From contig NZ_LT907844.1 of assembly GCF_900215505.1 (NCBI RefSeq), positions 2,992,001 through 3,056,000 on the forward strand: a DNA stretch of 64,000 nucleotides. The letters run 5' to 3'. Positions 36,113 through 45,291 of this stretch are shown here, piece by piece. The DNA is from Cohaesibacter sp. ES.047. Its GTDB lineage: Bacteria > Pseudomonadota > Alphaproteobacteria > Rhizobiales > Cohaesibacteraceae. The position numbers and the translations under genes are program-made. Numbering within the stretch: position 1 is the first letter of the stretch; each line of letters opens with the position of its first letter. A model generated the notes under the pieces. It searched no databases. It was not told the DNA's origin and saw nothing but the letters and a program-made list of their open reading frames with translations.

Positions 36113-37231
36113 ATGCTTATTGGATGCCCAAGAGAGATCAAAGACCACGAAGATCGTGTCGGTCTCGTTCCAACCTCTGTCGAAGAACTGGTTGCTCACG
36201 GCCACTCTGTGATGATCGAGACCAATGCCGGTGCTGGTATCGGCTGTTCTGACGAAGACTATGTTGCCGCAGGCGCAACCATTGTCGACAATCCGGATGA
36301 AATTTTCGCCAAGGCCGAGATGGTCGTGAAGGTAAAAGAGCCTCAGGCAGTCGAGCGCGCCAAATTGCGCGAAGGCCAGATTCTCTACACCTACCTGCAT
36401 CTGGCACCCGATGCGACGCAGACCGCTGATCTCGTCAAGTCTGGCGCCACCTGCATCGCCTATGAAACGGTTACCTCTCCAACCGGCGCTCTGCCGCTGC
36501 TCTTCCCGATGTCCGAAGTGGCTGGTCGTCTGGCTCCGCAGGTTGGTGCTCAGGCTCTGGAAAACAATGGCGGCGGCATGGGCATCCTGCTCGGCGGCGT
36601 CCCCGGTGTTGATTCTGCTGAAGTTGTCATCATTGGCGCTGGCGTATCGGGCACAAACGCTGCTCGCATCGCTCTTGGCATGGGTGCATCGGTCACCATG
36701 GTGGACCGCAGCGTCAACGCTCTTCGTGCTGCTGTTGATCGCTTCGGCACGGCAATCAAGACCGTCTATTCCAACAAGGGCAACATCGCTGCTGCTGTGG
36801 CCAATGCTGACCTCGTCATCGGCACGGTTCTGATCCCGGGTGCGGAAACGCCCAAACTCGTCACCGCAGACATGATCAAATCCATGCGTGACGGCTCTGT
36901 TGTTGTCGACGTCGCCATTGATCAGGGCGGTTGCTTCGAAACCTCCAAGGCGACCACTCATTCTGATCCGACCTATGTTGTCGACGGTGTCGTGCATTAT
37001 TGTGTCGCCAACATGCCCGGCTGTGTTGCCCGTACCTCGACCTTTGCGCTGAACAACGCCACCCTGCCGTTTGCTCTGGCTCTGGCCGACAAGGGCTGGG
37101 TTCAGGCTCTCAAGGATGATGTCCATCTGCGCAACGGCCTCAATGTGCATGAAGGCAAGGTAACCTACGAAGCGGTTGCCAGTGCGCTGGGCTACGACTA
37201 CGTCTCTGCAGAAAGCATTCTGGGTCTTTAA
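36113..37231 (+). CDS. ald: Alanine dehydrogenase
   Basis: A 372-residue NAD-dependent enzyme that interconverts L-alanine with pyruvate plus ammonia. It starts '[20 protein letters not shown]', and has '[14 protein letters not shown]', the substrate-side 'YTYLHLAPD' and the Rossmann loop '[19 protein letters not shown]'. The C-terminal '[18 protein letters not shown]' is family-typical. ATG 36113 has AAGGAAG 7 bases upstream. A terminator follows directly. Codon use (GCT, GTT, GGC) is more biased than in neighbours, suggesting high expression. Confidence 0.97.
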   Translation: MLIGCPREIKDHEDRVGLVPTSVEELVAHGHSVMIETNAGAGIGCSDEDYVAAGATIVDNPDEIFAKAEMVVKVKEPQAVERAKLREGQILYTYLHLAPDATQTADLVKSGATCIAYETVTSPTGALPLLFPMSEVAGRLAPQVGAQALENNGGGMGILLGGVPGVDSAEVVIIGAGVSGTNAARIALGMGASVTMVDRSVNALRAAVDRFGTAIKTVYSNKGNIAAAVANADLVIGTVLIPGAETPKLVTADMIKSMRDGSVVVDVAIDQGGCFETSKATTHSDPTYVVDGVVHYCVANMPGCVARTSTFALNNATLPFALALADKGWVQALKDDVHLRNGLNVHEGKVTYEAVASALGYDYVSAESILGL

Positions 37232-37280
37232 GCGCCCCCGCGGCGGGTCGGCACTTTCCCGCCTAGACCTGGAATTACGA

Positions 37281-37311
37281 GAGCCCGGCGTTTCCACGCC
37301 GGGCTCTTTTT
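37281..37311 (+). terminator. Intrinsic terminator after ald
   Basis: A perfect 10-bp stem GAGCCCGGCG/CGCCGGGCTC with a 6-base loop, followed by five Ts. A strong terminator. Confidence 0.9.
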
Positions 37312-37353
37312 ATACGAAGAAGAGGATTGAGGGGCGCGAACCGCGCCATCCGT

Positions 37354-37848
37354 TTATTGTGATTGCACAGGGGCGGGCTGTGGCCGGCGTCCTTTGCAGG
37401 CCTTTGCATAGGCACCTGAAAAGATCTCGTCCCACCCGGTGTCATATCCCTCGCGCATCATGTCCGCAAACCCGCCATAGGTCTCCCAGCCGCTGTGCAC
37501 CAGTTTGACCAGCGTCTCGTCGGCACCGGTGCCGAAGAAGGTGACCAGCAGATTTGTGGCATGTTCTTCCGGCTGCCCCATGTGAAATTCGATGGCAACC
37601 GAGTGGGGTGGATCGCAATCCACAAAGCGGCCCCACACATGGCGTTCATCGCTTGCCGCAATTTCAACGATAGCACCACCCGCAACTGGATCGATATTCA
37701 ACGCCTTTGCTGGCGCTCCTTCGGAATGAAAGGAAATGGAGCGGCTGTCCAAAGGCCACCACAGGCCCATCTGCTCTGTAAACAGCTGATAGGCAGTAGC
37801 GGAATCAACCGGCACTTCGATCACTTTCACAATCGGCTTCAACATCAT
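37354..37848 (-). CDS. SRPBCC (AHSA1-like) family protein
   Basis: A protein of about 164 residues with the START-like fold of the SRPBCC/AHSA1 group: 'IVKVIEVPVDSATAYQLFT', 'MGLWWPLDSRSISF', 'GAIVEI' and 'HSGWETYGGFADMM'. The ligand is unknown. ATG 37848 is favoured because it begins at the domain. ATG 37929 would add 27 residues and lies only about 25 bases from an inserted IS481, which may have displaced the natural promoter. Confidence in the family is good, in the start only moderate. Confidence 0.75.
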   Translation of the reverse strand: MMLKPIVKVIEVPVDSATAYQLFTEQMGLWWPLDSRSISFHSEGAPAKALNIDPVAGGAIVEIAASDERHVWGRFVDCDPPHSVAIEFHMGQPEEHATNLLVTFFGTGADETLVKLVHSGWETYGGFADMMREGYDTGWDEIFSGAYAKACKGRRPQPAPVQSQ

Positions 37849-37951
37849 GTCACTTTCATTGCAGGCAGCTTCGGGGGGCCACATGCCGTTCAATATAGCC
37901 TCGACCGAGGGGGGCTGAATAGTCTCCATTCATCCAAGGGATGCCAATAGC

Positions 37952-38902
37952 CTAGTTGTTCGGTCCCGGGATTTGATGGATCGGATTCATTTTGAATCTT
38001 TCCGGATCCTCTGTCCACTTTTTGCAGATAAATTCGTATGGGGTCAGGCCCCTTAGCGTCTTCAATCGTCTAGCGAAGTTGTAGGCATCTATGAAAACAG
38101 CCAGATGCTTCTGGAGTTGCTCGTGATCGTCGTAATGGAACCGTTTGACGGTGGCATCCTTAATAGTCCGGTTCATCCTCTCGACCTGACCGTTGGTCCA
38201 TGGGTGCTTCACTTTTGTCAGGCGGTGTTCAATGCCGTTTCCAGTGCAGACCCGGTCAAAGATGTGCTGGAACTCATGGAGATCGCGAGACCGATTGGTG
38301 AACTGGATGCCATTGTCGGTCAGAACAGTATGGATGGTATAGGGCACAGTGGCGACCAGATTGCGCAGGAACTGTGCAGCATTCATCTTTCCTGCCTTGG
38401 TATAGAGTTCAACGAAGGCATACTTGGAAGTCCGGTCAATAGCCACAAAGAGATAGAGCTTGCCTTCAGCTGTCTGTACCTGGGCAATATCGATATGGAA
38501 ATAGCCGATCGGATAGCTCTTGAAACGCTTCTTTGGCTGCTTGTCGCCTTCGACACTCGGTAGTCGCGAAACTCCGTGTCGTTGCAGGCATCTGTGCAGT
38601 GAAGAGCGCGTCAGATGCGGGATTGTCGGCTGGAGTGCATAAAGGCAGTCGTCGAGAGGCAACAAGGTATGCCTGCGGAAGGCGACAATGGTCGCTTCTT
38701 CTTGCCGCGAAAGCACAGTCGAACGTGGCTCCTTCGGTCCGGTTCTTAAGTCCGCTTGTGAGGTGCGCGTCTTCCACTTGACGACCGTTTTCTGATTGAT
38801 GCCGTATCGCTTGGAAAGCACTCTCAGGCTCTCTTGACTATTTTGTATTGCTCGACGGACTGCCTCTGTCGTCGTGGCGCTGCCGTGTAGAACTTGGCCC
38901 AT
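37952..38902 (-). CDS. IS481 family transposase
   Basis: A 316-residue transposase. An N-terminal helix-turn-helix ('LRVLSKRYGINQKTVVKWK') precedes the rve integrase core with 'YFHIDIAQVQTAEGKLYLF' (D), 'VLTDNGIQFTNRS' (D) and 'HPWTNGQVERMNRTIKD' (E). ATG 38902 is favoured over an upstream start at 38917. The stop TAG at 37952-37954 is part of the CTAG target sequence next to the left end, so the stop comes from the host site. It appears intact. Confidence 0.92.
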   Translation of the reverse strand: MGQVLHGSATTTEAVRRAIQNSQESLRVLSKRYGINQKTVVKWKTRTSQADLRTGPKEPRSTVLSRQEEATIVAFRRHTLLPLDDCLYALQPTIPHLTRSSLHRCLQRHGVSRLPSVEGDKQPKKRFKSYPIGYFHIDIAQVQTAEGKLYLFVAIDRTSKYAFVELYTKAGKMNAAQFLRNLVATVPYTIHTVLTDNGIQFTNRSRDLHEFQHIFDRVCTGNGIEHRLTKVKHPWTNGQVERMNRTIKDATVKRFHYDDHEQLQKHLAVFIDAYNFARRLKTLRGLTPYEFICKKWTEDPERFKMNPIHQIPGPNN

Positions 38903-38959
38903 AGTGCTTCCCTCCATTCAAATGAGAAAGGTGCACCATCAAAGCATGGGATCAAACAC
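37956..38959 (-). mobile_element. IS481-type insertion sequence at a CTAG site
   Basis: Left end TGTTCGGTCCCGGG... and the right end reading TGTTTGATCCCATG... inward are imperfect inverted repeats of about 23 bases, both continuing to TTTGATGG. CCTAG flanks the element on each side (37951-37955 and about 38960), consistent with the NCTAGN target of IS481. The sixth flanking base differs between sides (T and G). The element lies upstream of the SRPBCC gene and contains one transposase. Confidence 0.8.
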
Positions 38960-39034
38960 CTAGGGCCTCTCTTGCAAAGAAAAGAGGCAGGGAGAGACCT
39001 CAAAGAAAGAGCGGCTAACGCTCCGCATCTGCAC

Positions 39035-39511
39035 TCAAGCGACGTTGCCCGCGTCAGGCTTGGGTAAGGCATGGCCGTCTGGGGCCGGTGTTTGGGCGGG
39101 GGACGCGCTGTTAAGCGCACCGGTCGGATTGAGACTGACCGTGCCGGTCACAACATGGCCGGAGCGAGGGCTCATGCCTGACGCTCGTTGATCAGGTGTT
39201 TGTTTGAGGCTCTGCAACTCGGCCCTTCGCCGGTGCCGGGTCACCAAGGGGCGGGTGGTCTTGAGGACGCGGCCAAAGGTGCGGCCCGTCCGTTCCTCGA
39301 GCCACAGCAAGGCATGATCAAGCCAGCTGACATGTTTGCGCAGCCGACGAAAAAAATTGCGGCCGACGCGGCTGTTGGCAATGATGAGGAAAGAGCCGAG
39401 CGCCAAGAGGGGAACGCCCGTCGGGATGGGCAGCCAGATGGTTGCCAGCCCGGCAATGATGCAGAGAACTGCAAAAGTCAGTACGGCCCAATGCTTCAGA
39501 TTGGTGATCAC
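39035..39511 (-). CDS. Small membrane protein, PGPGW-like
   Basis: A 158-residue protein with two membrane helices in the first 60 residues ('WAVLTFAVLCIIAGLATIWL' and 'PTGVPLLALGSFLIIAN'). 'SRVGRNFFRRLRKHV' follows and a Pro/Ser-rich tail of about 60 residues ends it. The membrane core resembles the PGPGW family, and a relative lies about 280 bases upstream. GTG 39511 has GGGAGA upstream; a TTG at 39571 is less likely. Function unknown. Confidence 0.65.
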   Translation of the reverse strand: MITNLKHWAVLTFAVLCIIAGLATIWLPIPTGVPLLALGSFLIIANSRVGRNFFRRLRKHVSWLDHALLWLEERTGRTFGRVLKTTRPLVTRHRRRAELQSLKQTPDQRASGMSPRSGHVVTGTVSLNPTGALNSASPAQTPAPDGHALPKPDAGNVA

Positions 39512-39788
39512 CGATCCGTCTCCCACACACCCGTGGACCGCACCAGTTGCGACCATCGGCAGACTTGTCAAAAATCACGGGATGGAATGTCGAATTGCCT
39601 GAGCGGACACTTTATCGCTCCCTTGGCGCATCCTCGACCTTCCATGCCGATCCAATGAATTAGGGACCGCTCATGACAGTTTCACGACATGAGGGCGGCC
39701 AGAGCATTTTCAGACAACTGTCGTTGAAAAAGCCGCCAATGCTTTTTCCTTGCCGGATCTGGCAAAAACCGGTCGTTCCGGTTGACCG

Positions 39789-40076
39789 TCAGCGAACTTT
39801 CAGGCGGCTCTCCAGCGGACGGGTCGTTTTGAGGATTCGAACCATTGAGGCCTGGCTGCGATCCTCGAACCAGATCATCAGATTATCAATGAAAGCAAAG
39901 CGTCGACGCACCCGGCGCACGAACGACCGCCCCGTGCGACTATGTGTGATCAGCATCACCGTTGCTGCCATCATCATGATGGCCCCAATGGGAAAAGGGG
40001 TCCAGACCGATGCAAGGCCCAGCAGAAACAGAACGACGGCTGCTGACAGCATGAGCCAGCGCTTGAGATGTGCCAT
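39789..40076 (-). CDS. Small membrane protein, paralogue of the neighbouring gene
   Basis: A 95-residue protein with two helices ('WLMLSAAVVLFLLGLASVW', 'PIGAIMMMAATVMLI'). The shared pattern 'HSRTGRSFVRRVRRRFAF' and 'MVRILKTTRPLESR' matches 'NSRVGRNFFRRLRKHV' and 'GRVLKTTRPL' of the 158-residue protein at 39035-39511, in the same order and spacing. The two genes are likely a tandem duplication, with the tail added or lost later. Function unknown. Confidence 0.7.
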   Translation of the reverse strand: MAHLKRWLMLSAAVVLFLLGLASVWTPFPIGAIMMMAATVMLITHSRTGRSFVRRVRRRFAFIDNLMIWFEDRSQASMVRILKTTRPLESRLKVR

Positions 40077-40236
40077 ACCTTGGCGGTCTCCGGTGCATGA
40101 GGACTATGGTTAAAAACGCATATTTGCTCTAATTTAGGGTTCCCGACAAGGCAATCAAGTCCACACGGGATCGAATATACAACAAATGCTTAGGGTATTT
40201 GCCGCATCCTCTATCGGTTTACAAGAAGGAAATTGC

Positions 40237-40830
40237 ATGAACGAACGGATACTGATCGAACGGCTTTTGGACGTCATCGAGAAAGACATCGCACCCAAAA
40301 CGGCGCAAGCTGTGCAAACCGGCAACAAATTGTTCGGCGCTGCGATTTTGCGCAAATCCGATCTTTCTGTCGTGATCGCCGAAACCAACAATGAAACGGA
40401 AAATCCGCTCTGGCATGGCGAAATGCATGCGCTTAAGCGATTCTATGAACTGCCTCAGGATGAGCGACCCGACTCGCGTGATTGCTACTTTCTGGCCACC
40501 CACGAGCCTTGTTCGCTCTGCCTGTCGGGGATCACATGGACCGGATTTGACAATTTCTATTTCCTGTTCGGCTACGAGGACACACGCGATGCCTTTAACA
40601 TCCCTCATGATCTCAAGATTCTGAAAGAAGTCTTCAAGCTCGAGAATGGCGACTATGCGCGCGACAATGCTTTCTGGCACAGTCATGCTCTTGGGGACAT
40701 GGTGCACGCGCTCGATGAGGCGCAGCGAACACCGCTCGAGAAGCGCATCGAGCATATTGCTGCGCTCTATGATCAAATGTCTGCCACCTATCAGGACAGC
40801 AAGGGGGAGGCAGGAATCCCGCTCGACTGA
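40237..40830 (+). CDS. Nucleoside/CMP-dCMP-type deaminase family protein
   Basis: A 197-residue zinc deaminase. The catalytic motif 'WHGEMHALKRF' near residue 64 gives the zinc His and catalytic Glu, and 'THEPCSLCLSGITW' gives the two zinc cysteines (PCxxC). The C-terminal extension of about 90 residues is beyond the core. The substrate is probably a pyrimidine or purine base or nucleoside but cannot be fixed. ATG 40237 was chosen with AAGGAA upstream. Confidence 0.85.
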   Translation: MNERILIERLLDVIEKDIAPKTAQAVQTGNKLFGAAILRKSDLSVVIAETNNETENPLWHGEMHALKRFYELPQDERPDSRDCYFLATHEPCSLCLSGITWTGFDNFYFLFGYEDTRDAFNIPHDLKILKEVFKLENGDYARDNAFWHSHALGDMVHALDEAQRTPLEKRIEHIAALYDQMSATYQDSKGEAGIPLD

Positions 40831-40857
40831 GCGGGATGGTCCTAGCGGGCAACCGGG

Positions 40858-42096
40858 CTATCTTTGCAGCACAGCCACACATTCGACATGGGGAGAAAAG
40901 ATAAACTGATCCACCGGCGTCACGCTGCGGATTTTGTATCCACCGTCCACCAGAATCCGCAAATCGCGCGCGAGGGTCCCCGGATTGCACGACACCGCCA
41001 CCACGACCGGAATCTTGGACTTGGCGATCTCCTCGCACTGCGCCTTGGCGCCTGCGCGGGGTGGGTCAAAAACGAGGGCATCGAATTTCTTCATTTCAGA
41101 GGCCAGAACAGGTCGGCGAAACAGGTCTCTGCGCTCGGGCTTGATGCCCTTGAGCCCAGCTCCGAAGCGCCAGCCGCGCTCCAGCGATTTGAGCGCCGCC
41201 TCTTCGCTCTCCAGCGCCCAGACCTGCGCCTTCTTGGCCAGCCGGAGCGTGAAGGTGCCTGAACCGCTGAAAAGATCGATCACCCGTTTGGCATCGCCAA
41301 CCGCATCGAGCACCATGTCGACCATGGCTTGTTCGGCGCTTTCGTCGGCCTGAACAAAAGCGCCCGGTGGTGGTGATACCTGAGCGTCTCCCATCCGCAA
41401 CAGAGGCGGACGCCGTTCGAGTAACACCTCGCCATTGGCCGACAGACGCGCCAGATCAAGCGTTTCGGCCATCTCGACAGCCTTGAGATAGTCCTGACCG
41501 CCATGAAGGTCTTTGACGTCTTCCAGACTGACATCGACACCGGAATCCGTTGAAAGCAGCGTAACCCTCGCTTCCTTCTTCTTGGTCATCACAAGAGGCA
41601 GGAAATCAGCCAGCTTTGGCAACAGGGCGTTGAGAGCCGGTGTCAGGACGGGGCAGTGATCCACGTCCACGATCCGCGCCGAGCGCATCTCGTGATAACC
41701 GAACAGCAGGCGTCGTCCCATCAGTCTGGCGGTAAGTACCGCGCGGCGACGGCCCCCCGGACGCGTCTGCATGGTTTCTTCGACACTGGCCTCTTCCAAT
41801 CCGCGCGAAGCCAAGGCGTCAATCACCATTTCCTGCTTCCATGCGCCATAAGGTTTGGTTGCCATATGCTGCATGATGCAGCCGCCACAGGTCTGAAACA
41901 GCGGGCAGATCGGGTCAATGCGCGCTTCGGATGGCTGCAGAACCTCTTCAAGATCGGCCCGCTCGCCCATCGGGGTCACGCGGACCCGTTCGCCTTCAAG
42001 CGCGAAGGGGACATAGAGCATGCCACCGCCATAATAGGCGACGCCGTCGCCCTTGGCACCTAGTCCATCAATTGTGATTTCAACCGGATCGGTCAA
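40858..42096 (-). CDS. RlmD/RumA-like 23S rRNA (uracil-5)-methyltransferase
   Basis: A protein of about 412 residues. An N-terminal TRAM-like domain ('VEITIDGLGAKGDGVAYYGG') is followed by the iron-sulfur cluster motif 'CPLFQTCGGCIMQHM'. The SAM-binding 'VIDLFSGSGTFTLRLAKKA' and the catalytic 'VAVSCNPGTLARDLRIL' with its nucleophile Cys come at the end. It methylates U in 23S rRNA, though the exact position (1939 or 747) is not assignable. The TTG at 42096 was chosen with AAAGGACC upstream; a longer frame upstream is unlikely. Confidence 0.88.
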   Translation of the reverse strand: MTDPVEITIDGLGAKGDGVAYYGGGMLYVPFALEGERVRVTPMGERADLEEVLQPSEARIDPICPLFQTCGGCIMQHMATKPYGAWKQEMVIDALASRGLEEASVEETMQTRPGGRRRAVLTARLMGRRLLFGYHEMRSARIVDVDHCPVLTPALNALLPKLADFLPLVMTKKKEARVTLLSTDSGVDVSLEDVKDLHGGQDYLKAVEMAETLDLARLSANGEVLLERRPPLLRMGDAQVSPPPGAFVQADESAEQAMVDMVLDAVGDAKRVIDLFSGSGTFTLRLAKKAQVWALESEEAALKSLERGWRFGAGLKGIKPERRDLFRRPVLASEMKKFDALVFDPPRAGAKAQCEEIAKSKIPVVVAVSCNPGTLARDLRILVDGGYKIRSVTPVDQFIFSPHVECVAVLQR

Positions 42097-42549
42097 TCGG
42101 AATGGTCCTTTGAAAAGTGATCGAGGCTTTACGCTTTTCCGGCAGTCGGGAGCATCAAGCCGATCATGAGTGGATCGGTCTGTATCCGCTTTTGCTGCGT
42201 TGTAGCAGTCAGCCTGCCGCTTGCAAACACTCAAGCGTCAATTGCTGCATAATTTCTGCAAAGCCTCTCGGTAAGAGGAGAAAGCCAAATCGTTTCAGAG
42301 TTTTAGTCAGGGTTGTAATTGTGGTGGCTGTATCGTAACAACCAGTGATAGAGATATCTTGAGAAGAGTGGCTGAATTGTGCGGATCGTTGATACTGGTT
42401 TCCGTTAACCAGAAGTGGCGAAATCTAAGAAATTTACCGGATGTTCAATCAGAGAGGGTAGGTTTTGGTCAGACGTATAATCTCGCAATTTCATGATCGT
42501 GACAAGACGCAAGGGTTTCGGCGTGAAATGCACAAAGGGAGAGTTTTCC
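42097..42549. other. Intergenic region between the methyltransferase and second FecR gene
   Basis: About 450 bases, no gene. A short inverted repeat CTGGTT/AACCAG lies near 42399-42416, and the promoter of the FecR gene is expected here. Nothing else was recognised. Confidence 0.3.
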
Positions 42550-43521
42550 GTGCGGACCTTCATTGCAGCAATGCTCGCCTCGTTCCTGCTTGTGCTTAGC
42601 ATTCCGGCTGAAGCAGGCAGCAGTGATGTTACCAAAGACCATGTGTGGAGACTTGGCAAGGTGAGTGGTGAGGCATGGATCGAGACCCGCAATCGGGAGC
42701 CGATGCGGGTCTACAAGAACCGCATGCTTTTCCCCGGCCAAACCCTGACGACAGGATCCCGCACGAGGCTGCTTTTGACGCGCGGTAAGGAACGCATTCA
42801 AATCGGTTCCAACACATCCATGAGCTTGCCGGATTTTGATGACCTGCTGCCGGGTCGCACGATCATCAATCAGGCTCGCGGCACGTTGCATTTGCAAGTC
42901 GACAAGAAGAACGTCAAACACTTCGCTGTCCAGACCCCTTACATGGTTGCAGCCGTCAAAGGCACAAAGTTTACAATCGACATCAAGGATCAGGACACGT
43001 CGGTCCGCGTGCATGAAGGCGTTGTCGAGGTCACCAACCGGCAGACCAACAGAACAATGGATGTCAATGCTGGCGAAACTGTTGCGCTTGATATCAAGGC
43101 ATGGAAGATCCCGGCCGCAAACGATCAGATGCGCCCCAAGCGCAATGATGCGCGTATGGTGCTGATCGAACGGGGCGGGGACGACCCGGCGACCGTTGCC
43201 GAGCGTGCTCGCCTGAGAGCCGAAGAAAGACACAATGGCGATCTTGTTTCAATTGTTTTGGCTTATTTGGGGTCGATCATCGTAGCCGTTGCCAACTTGG
43301 TTGCCGTCAGCTTTGACAGCGTGGTGCGATCCGTTACGGGCTTTGTCGTATCTGCTGCAGAACCAGCAATGGGCGCCGTGCATGACGTGGCGTCTGTCAA
43401 CAATTGGGTGCGCATTCTCATCGCCGCCCTTGCCGCCCTGATCGCCATTATGTCTGTGAGCATTTATGTTGTATTCCGCAAGCGCAAGGCCAGACGGCCC
43501 ATCCCTCGCCGCGTGGTTTGA
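42550..43521 (+). CDS. FecR-domain membrane protein
   Basis: A 323-residue protein. GTG 42550 was chosen: AAAGGGAGA sits 7 bases upstream and a signal peptide ending near 'PAEAGS' starts there; an ATG at 42493 is less likely. Residues about 55-175 are FecR-like ('FPGQTLTTGSRTRLLLTRG', 'VQTPYMVAAVKGTKFTID', 'MDVNAGETVALD'). Two hydrophobic segments near 235-262 and 290-314 anchor the C-terminus. The core matches that of the FecR protein at 3077, in the same order with the same motifs, so the two are paralogues. Confidence 0.82.
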   Translation: MRTFIAAMLASFLLVLSIPAEAGSSDVTKDHVWRLGKVSGEAWIETRNREPMRVYKNRMLFPGQTLTTGSRTRLLLTRGKERIQIGSNTSMSLPDFDDLLPGRTIINQARGTLHLQVDKKNVKHFAVQTPYMVAAVKGTKFTIDIKDQDTSVRVHEGVVEVTNRQTNRTMDVNAGETVALDIKAWKIPAANDQMRPKRNDARMVLIERGGDDPATVAERARLRAEERHNGDLVSIVLAYLGSIIVAVANLVAVSFDSVVRSVTGFVVSAAEPAMGAVHDVASVNNWVRILIAALAALIAIMSVSIYVVFRKRKARRPIPRRVV

Positions 43522-43544
43522 TCTGGCTTCAGACACGACACATC

Positions 43545-43581
43545 AAAAAGCCCGCTTCAGTAAAAGGGAAGCGGGCTTTTT
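43545..43581. terminator. Bidirectional terminator between FecR gene and purD
   Basis: AAAAAGCCCGCTTC pairs with GAAGCGGGCTTTTT around a 9-base loop. T and A runs on both sides make it act on both convergent genes. Confidence 0.9.
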
Positions 43582-43585
43582 GTCG

Positions 43586-44896
43586 TCATGATGATCGTGT
43601 CGGGAAGACTTGTTTTTCGCGGCGGACCGCCCGCCATCCGATATCCCGGCGACAGAAACCATTGTCCCACTTGATAGCATCAACAGCCCTGTAGGCCAGA
43701 GCCTGAGCTTCGGTCACGGTCTTGCCGCGGGCGCAAACATTGAGCACTCGCCCGCCCGTGGCGAGCAGCTGTCCCTCTTTCTTTTCCGTGCCTGCATGAA
43801 AGATCGTGACGCCGTCAAGGGCCTGGGCTGCGCTCAGGTCTTCAATTACGGTTCCCTTCTCGTAGGAGCCGGGATAGCCCTTGGATGCCAGCACCACGTT
43901 CAGCACGACATCATTGGACCATTTGGCCTCTTTGCCTGCCAGCTCGCCGCGCGCCGCAGCGATCAACAGTTCGAGAAGGTCGCTTTCAAGGCGCATCATC
44001 AGCGTCTGGCATTCCGGATCGCCAAAGCGGACATTATATTCGATCAGTTCCGGCCCGTTTCGCGTGATCATGAGCCCCACGAAGAGCACGCCGACAAACG
44101 GCTCGCCACGGCTGGCCATGCCATCGATGGTCGGAGTGACAATGCGATCCATGACCTGCTGGGTGAGTGTGGTGGTCATGACCGGAGCGGGGGTGTAGGC
44201 TCCCATGCCTCCGGTGTTGGGCCCCGTATCGCCCTCGCCAACGGGCTTGTGGTCCTGAGCACTGGCGAGCAGCATGGCGGTCTTGCCATCGCACAGAGCG
44301 AACAGACTGGCTTCCTCTCCCTCGAGAAAGGCCTCGATGACGACTTCGGCACCGGCATCCCCGAAAGCACCGTCAAAGCACTCGACAATTGCCGCCTTGG
44401 CTTCATCGTTGGTCATGGCGACCGTTACGCCCTTGCCAGCAGCAAGGCCATCTGCCTTGATCACGATGGGGGCCGGATGGGCAGCAAGATAGTCAAGCGC
44501 TGCCTCGCAATTGGAGAAGCGCGCATAGGCTGCGGTGGGAATGTCAAACTCGGCGCACAGGTCCTTGGTGTATCCCTTGGAGCCTTCCAGTTGCGCCGCC
44601 GCTGCTGTTGGTCCGAACGCTTCGATCCCGGCGGCCGTCAAACTGTCCACAAGTCCGTCGACCAGTGGGGCTTCCGGTCCAACGATGACAAATCCGATGG
44701 CCTTGTCTTTGCAGAACGCAATCACGGCATCATGATCACTTTCCGCCACATCCGCCTTTTTTGCCAGCTCGAGCAATCCGGCATTGCCCGGAGCGACGTA
44801 TAGATCTCCAAGGAGCGGAGATTTGACGAGCGCATGGGCAAGGGCGTGCTCGCGCCCACCGGAGCCGATAAGAAGGACATTGAGGCGATCGGACAT
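43586..44896 (-). CDS. purD: Phosphoribosylamine--glycine ligase
   Basis: A 436-residue ATP-grasp enzyme of purine synthesis: 5-phosphoribosylamine plus glycine plus ATP gives GAR. Family marks are '[19 protein letters not shown]', '[20 protein letters not shown]', '[17 protein letters not shown]' and '[17 protein letters not shown]'. ATG 44896 has AAAGGTGA 5 bases upstream. It ends at a terminator shared with the FecR gene. Confidence 0.97.
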   Translation of the reverse strand: MSDRLNVLLIGSGGREHALAHALVKSPLLGDLYVAPGNAGLLELAKKADVAESDHDAVIAFCKDKAIGFVIVGPEAPLVDGLVDSLTAAGIEAFGPTAAAAQLEGSKGYTKDLCAEFDIPTAAYARFSNCEAALDYLAAHPAPIVIKADGLAAGKGVTVAMTNDEAKAAIVECFDGAFGDAGAEVVIEAFLEGEEASLFALCDGKTAMLLASAQDHKPVGEGDTGPNTGGMGAYTPAPVMTTTLTQQVMDRIVTPTIDGMASRGEPFVGVLFVGLMITRNGPELIEYNVRFGDPECQTLMMRLESDLLELLIAAARGELAGKEAKWSNDVVLNVVLASKGYPGSYEKGTVIEDLSAAQALDGVTIFHAGTEKKEGQLLATGGRVLNVCARGKTVTEAQALAYRAVDAIKWDNGFCRRDIGWRAVRREKQVFPTRSS

Positions 44897-45227
44897 CAAG
44901 TCACCTTTCTAAAGAGGAGGGCACCACGCCGCTCGACCAGTGACGGTCGGCAAGGATCGGCCAGTATAACTGCCAGTCTGCTAGCCTTCTGTGATGGCAA
45001 AATCAAGCCTTGCGGGGCTGATTAGCGGGCTTTGAAAGCCTTAGCTGAGGATTGGCGTTAAAACAGGCTTTGTTGTTCGCAGCAAGGCAACGGACAAAGA
45101 CGAATTGTCCCGTTGACGTTCTGGTAAATTTGACGCCGAATGAACAAGGACTGTTGACGGCACAGTCTGCTTGGGCCAAACCCAATGTGGGGAATACGCG
45201 TGCCAGAAAGGCAGCCGTTCCAAAAGC

Positions 45228-45290
45228 ACGGCGAGTGCCCGAAAGACGGCGAGGCCCGAAAGACGGCAAGTGCCAGAAAGACGGCAAGTG
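45228..45290 (+). repeat. Tandem 17-18-bp repeats directly before ubiA
   Basis: Three units beginning ACGGCGAG or ACGGCAAG and ending GAAAG (45228-45245, 45246-45262, 45263-45280) plus a partial fourth reach the ATG of ubiA. One unit is one base shorter, so the array shifts frame. It fills the 5' leader, and no clear ribosome-binding site remains between array and start. Confidence 0.8.
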
Positions 45291-45291
45291 A

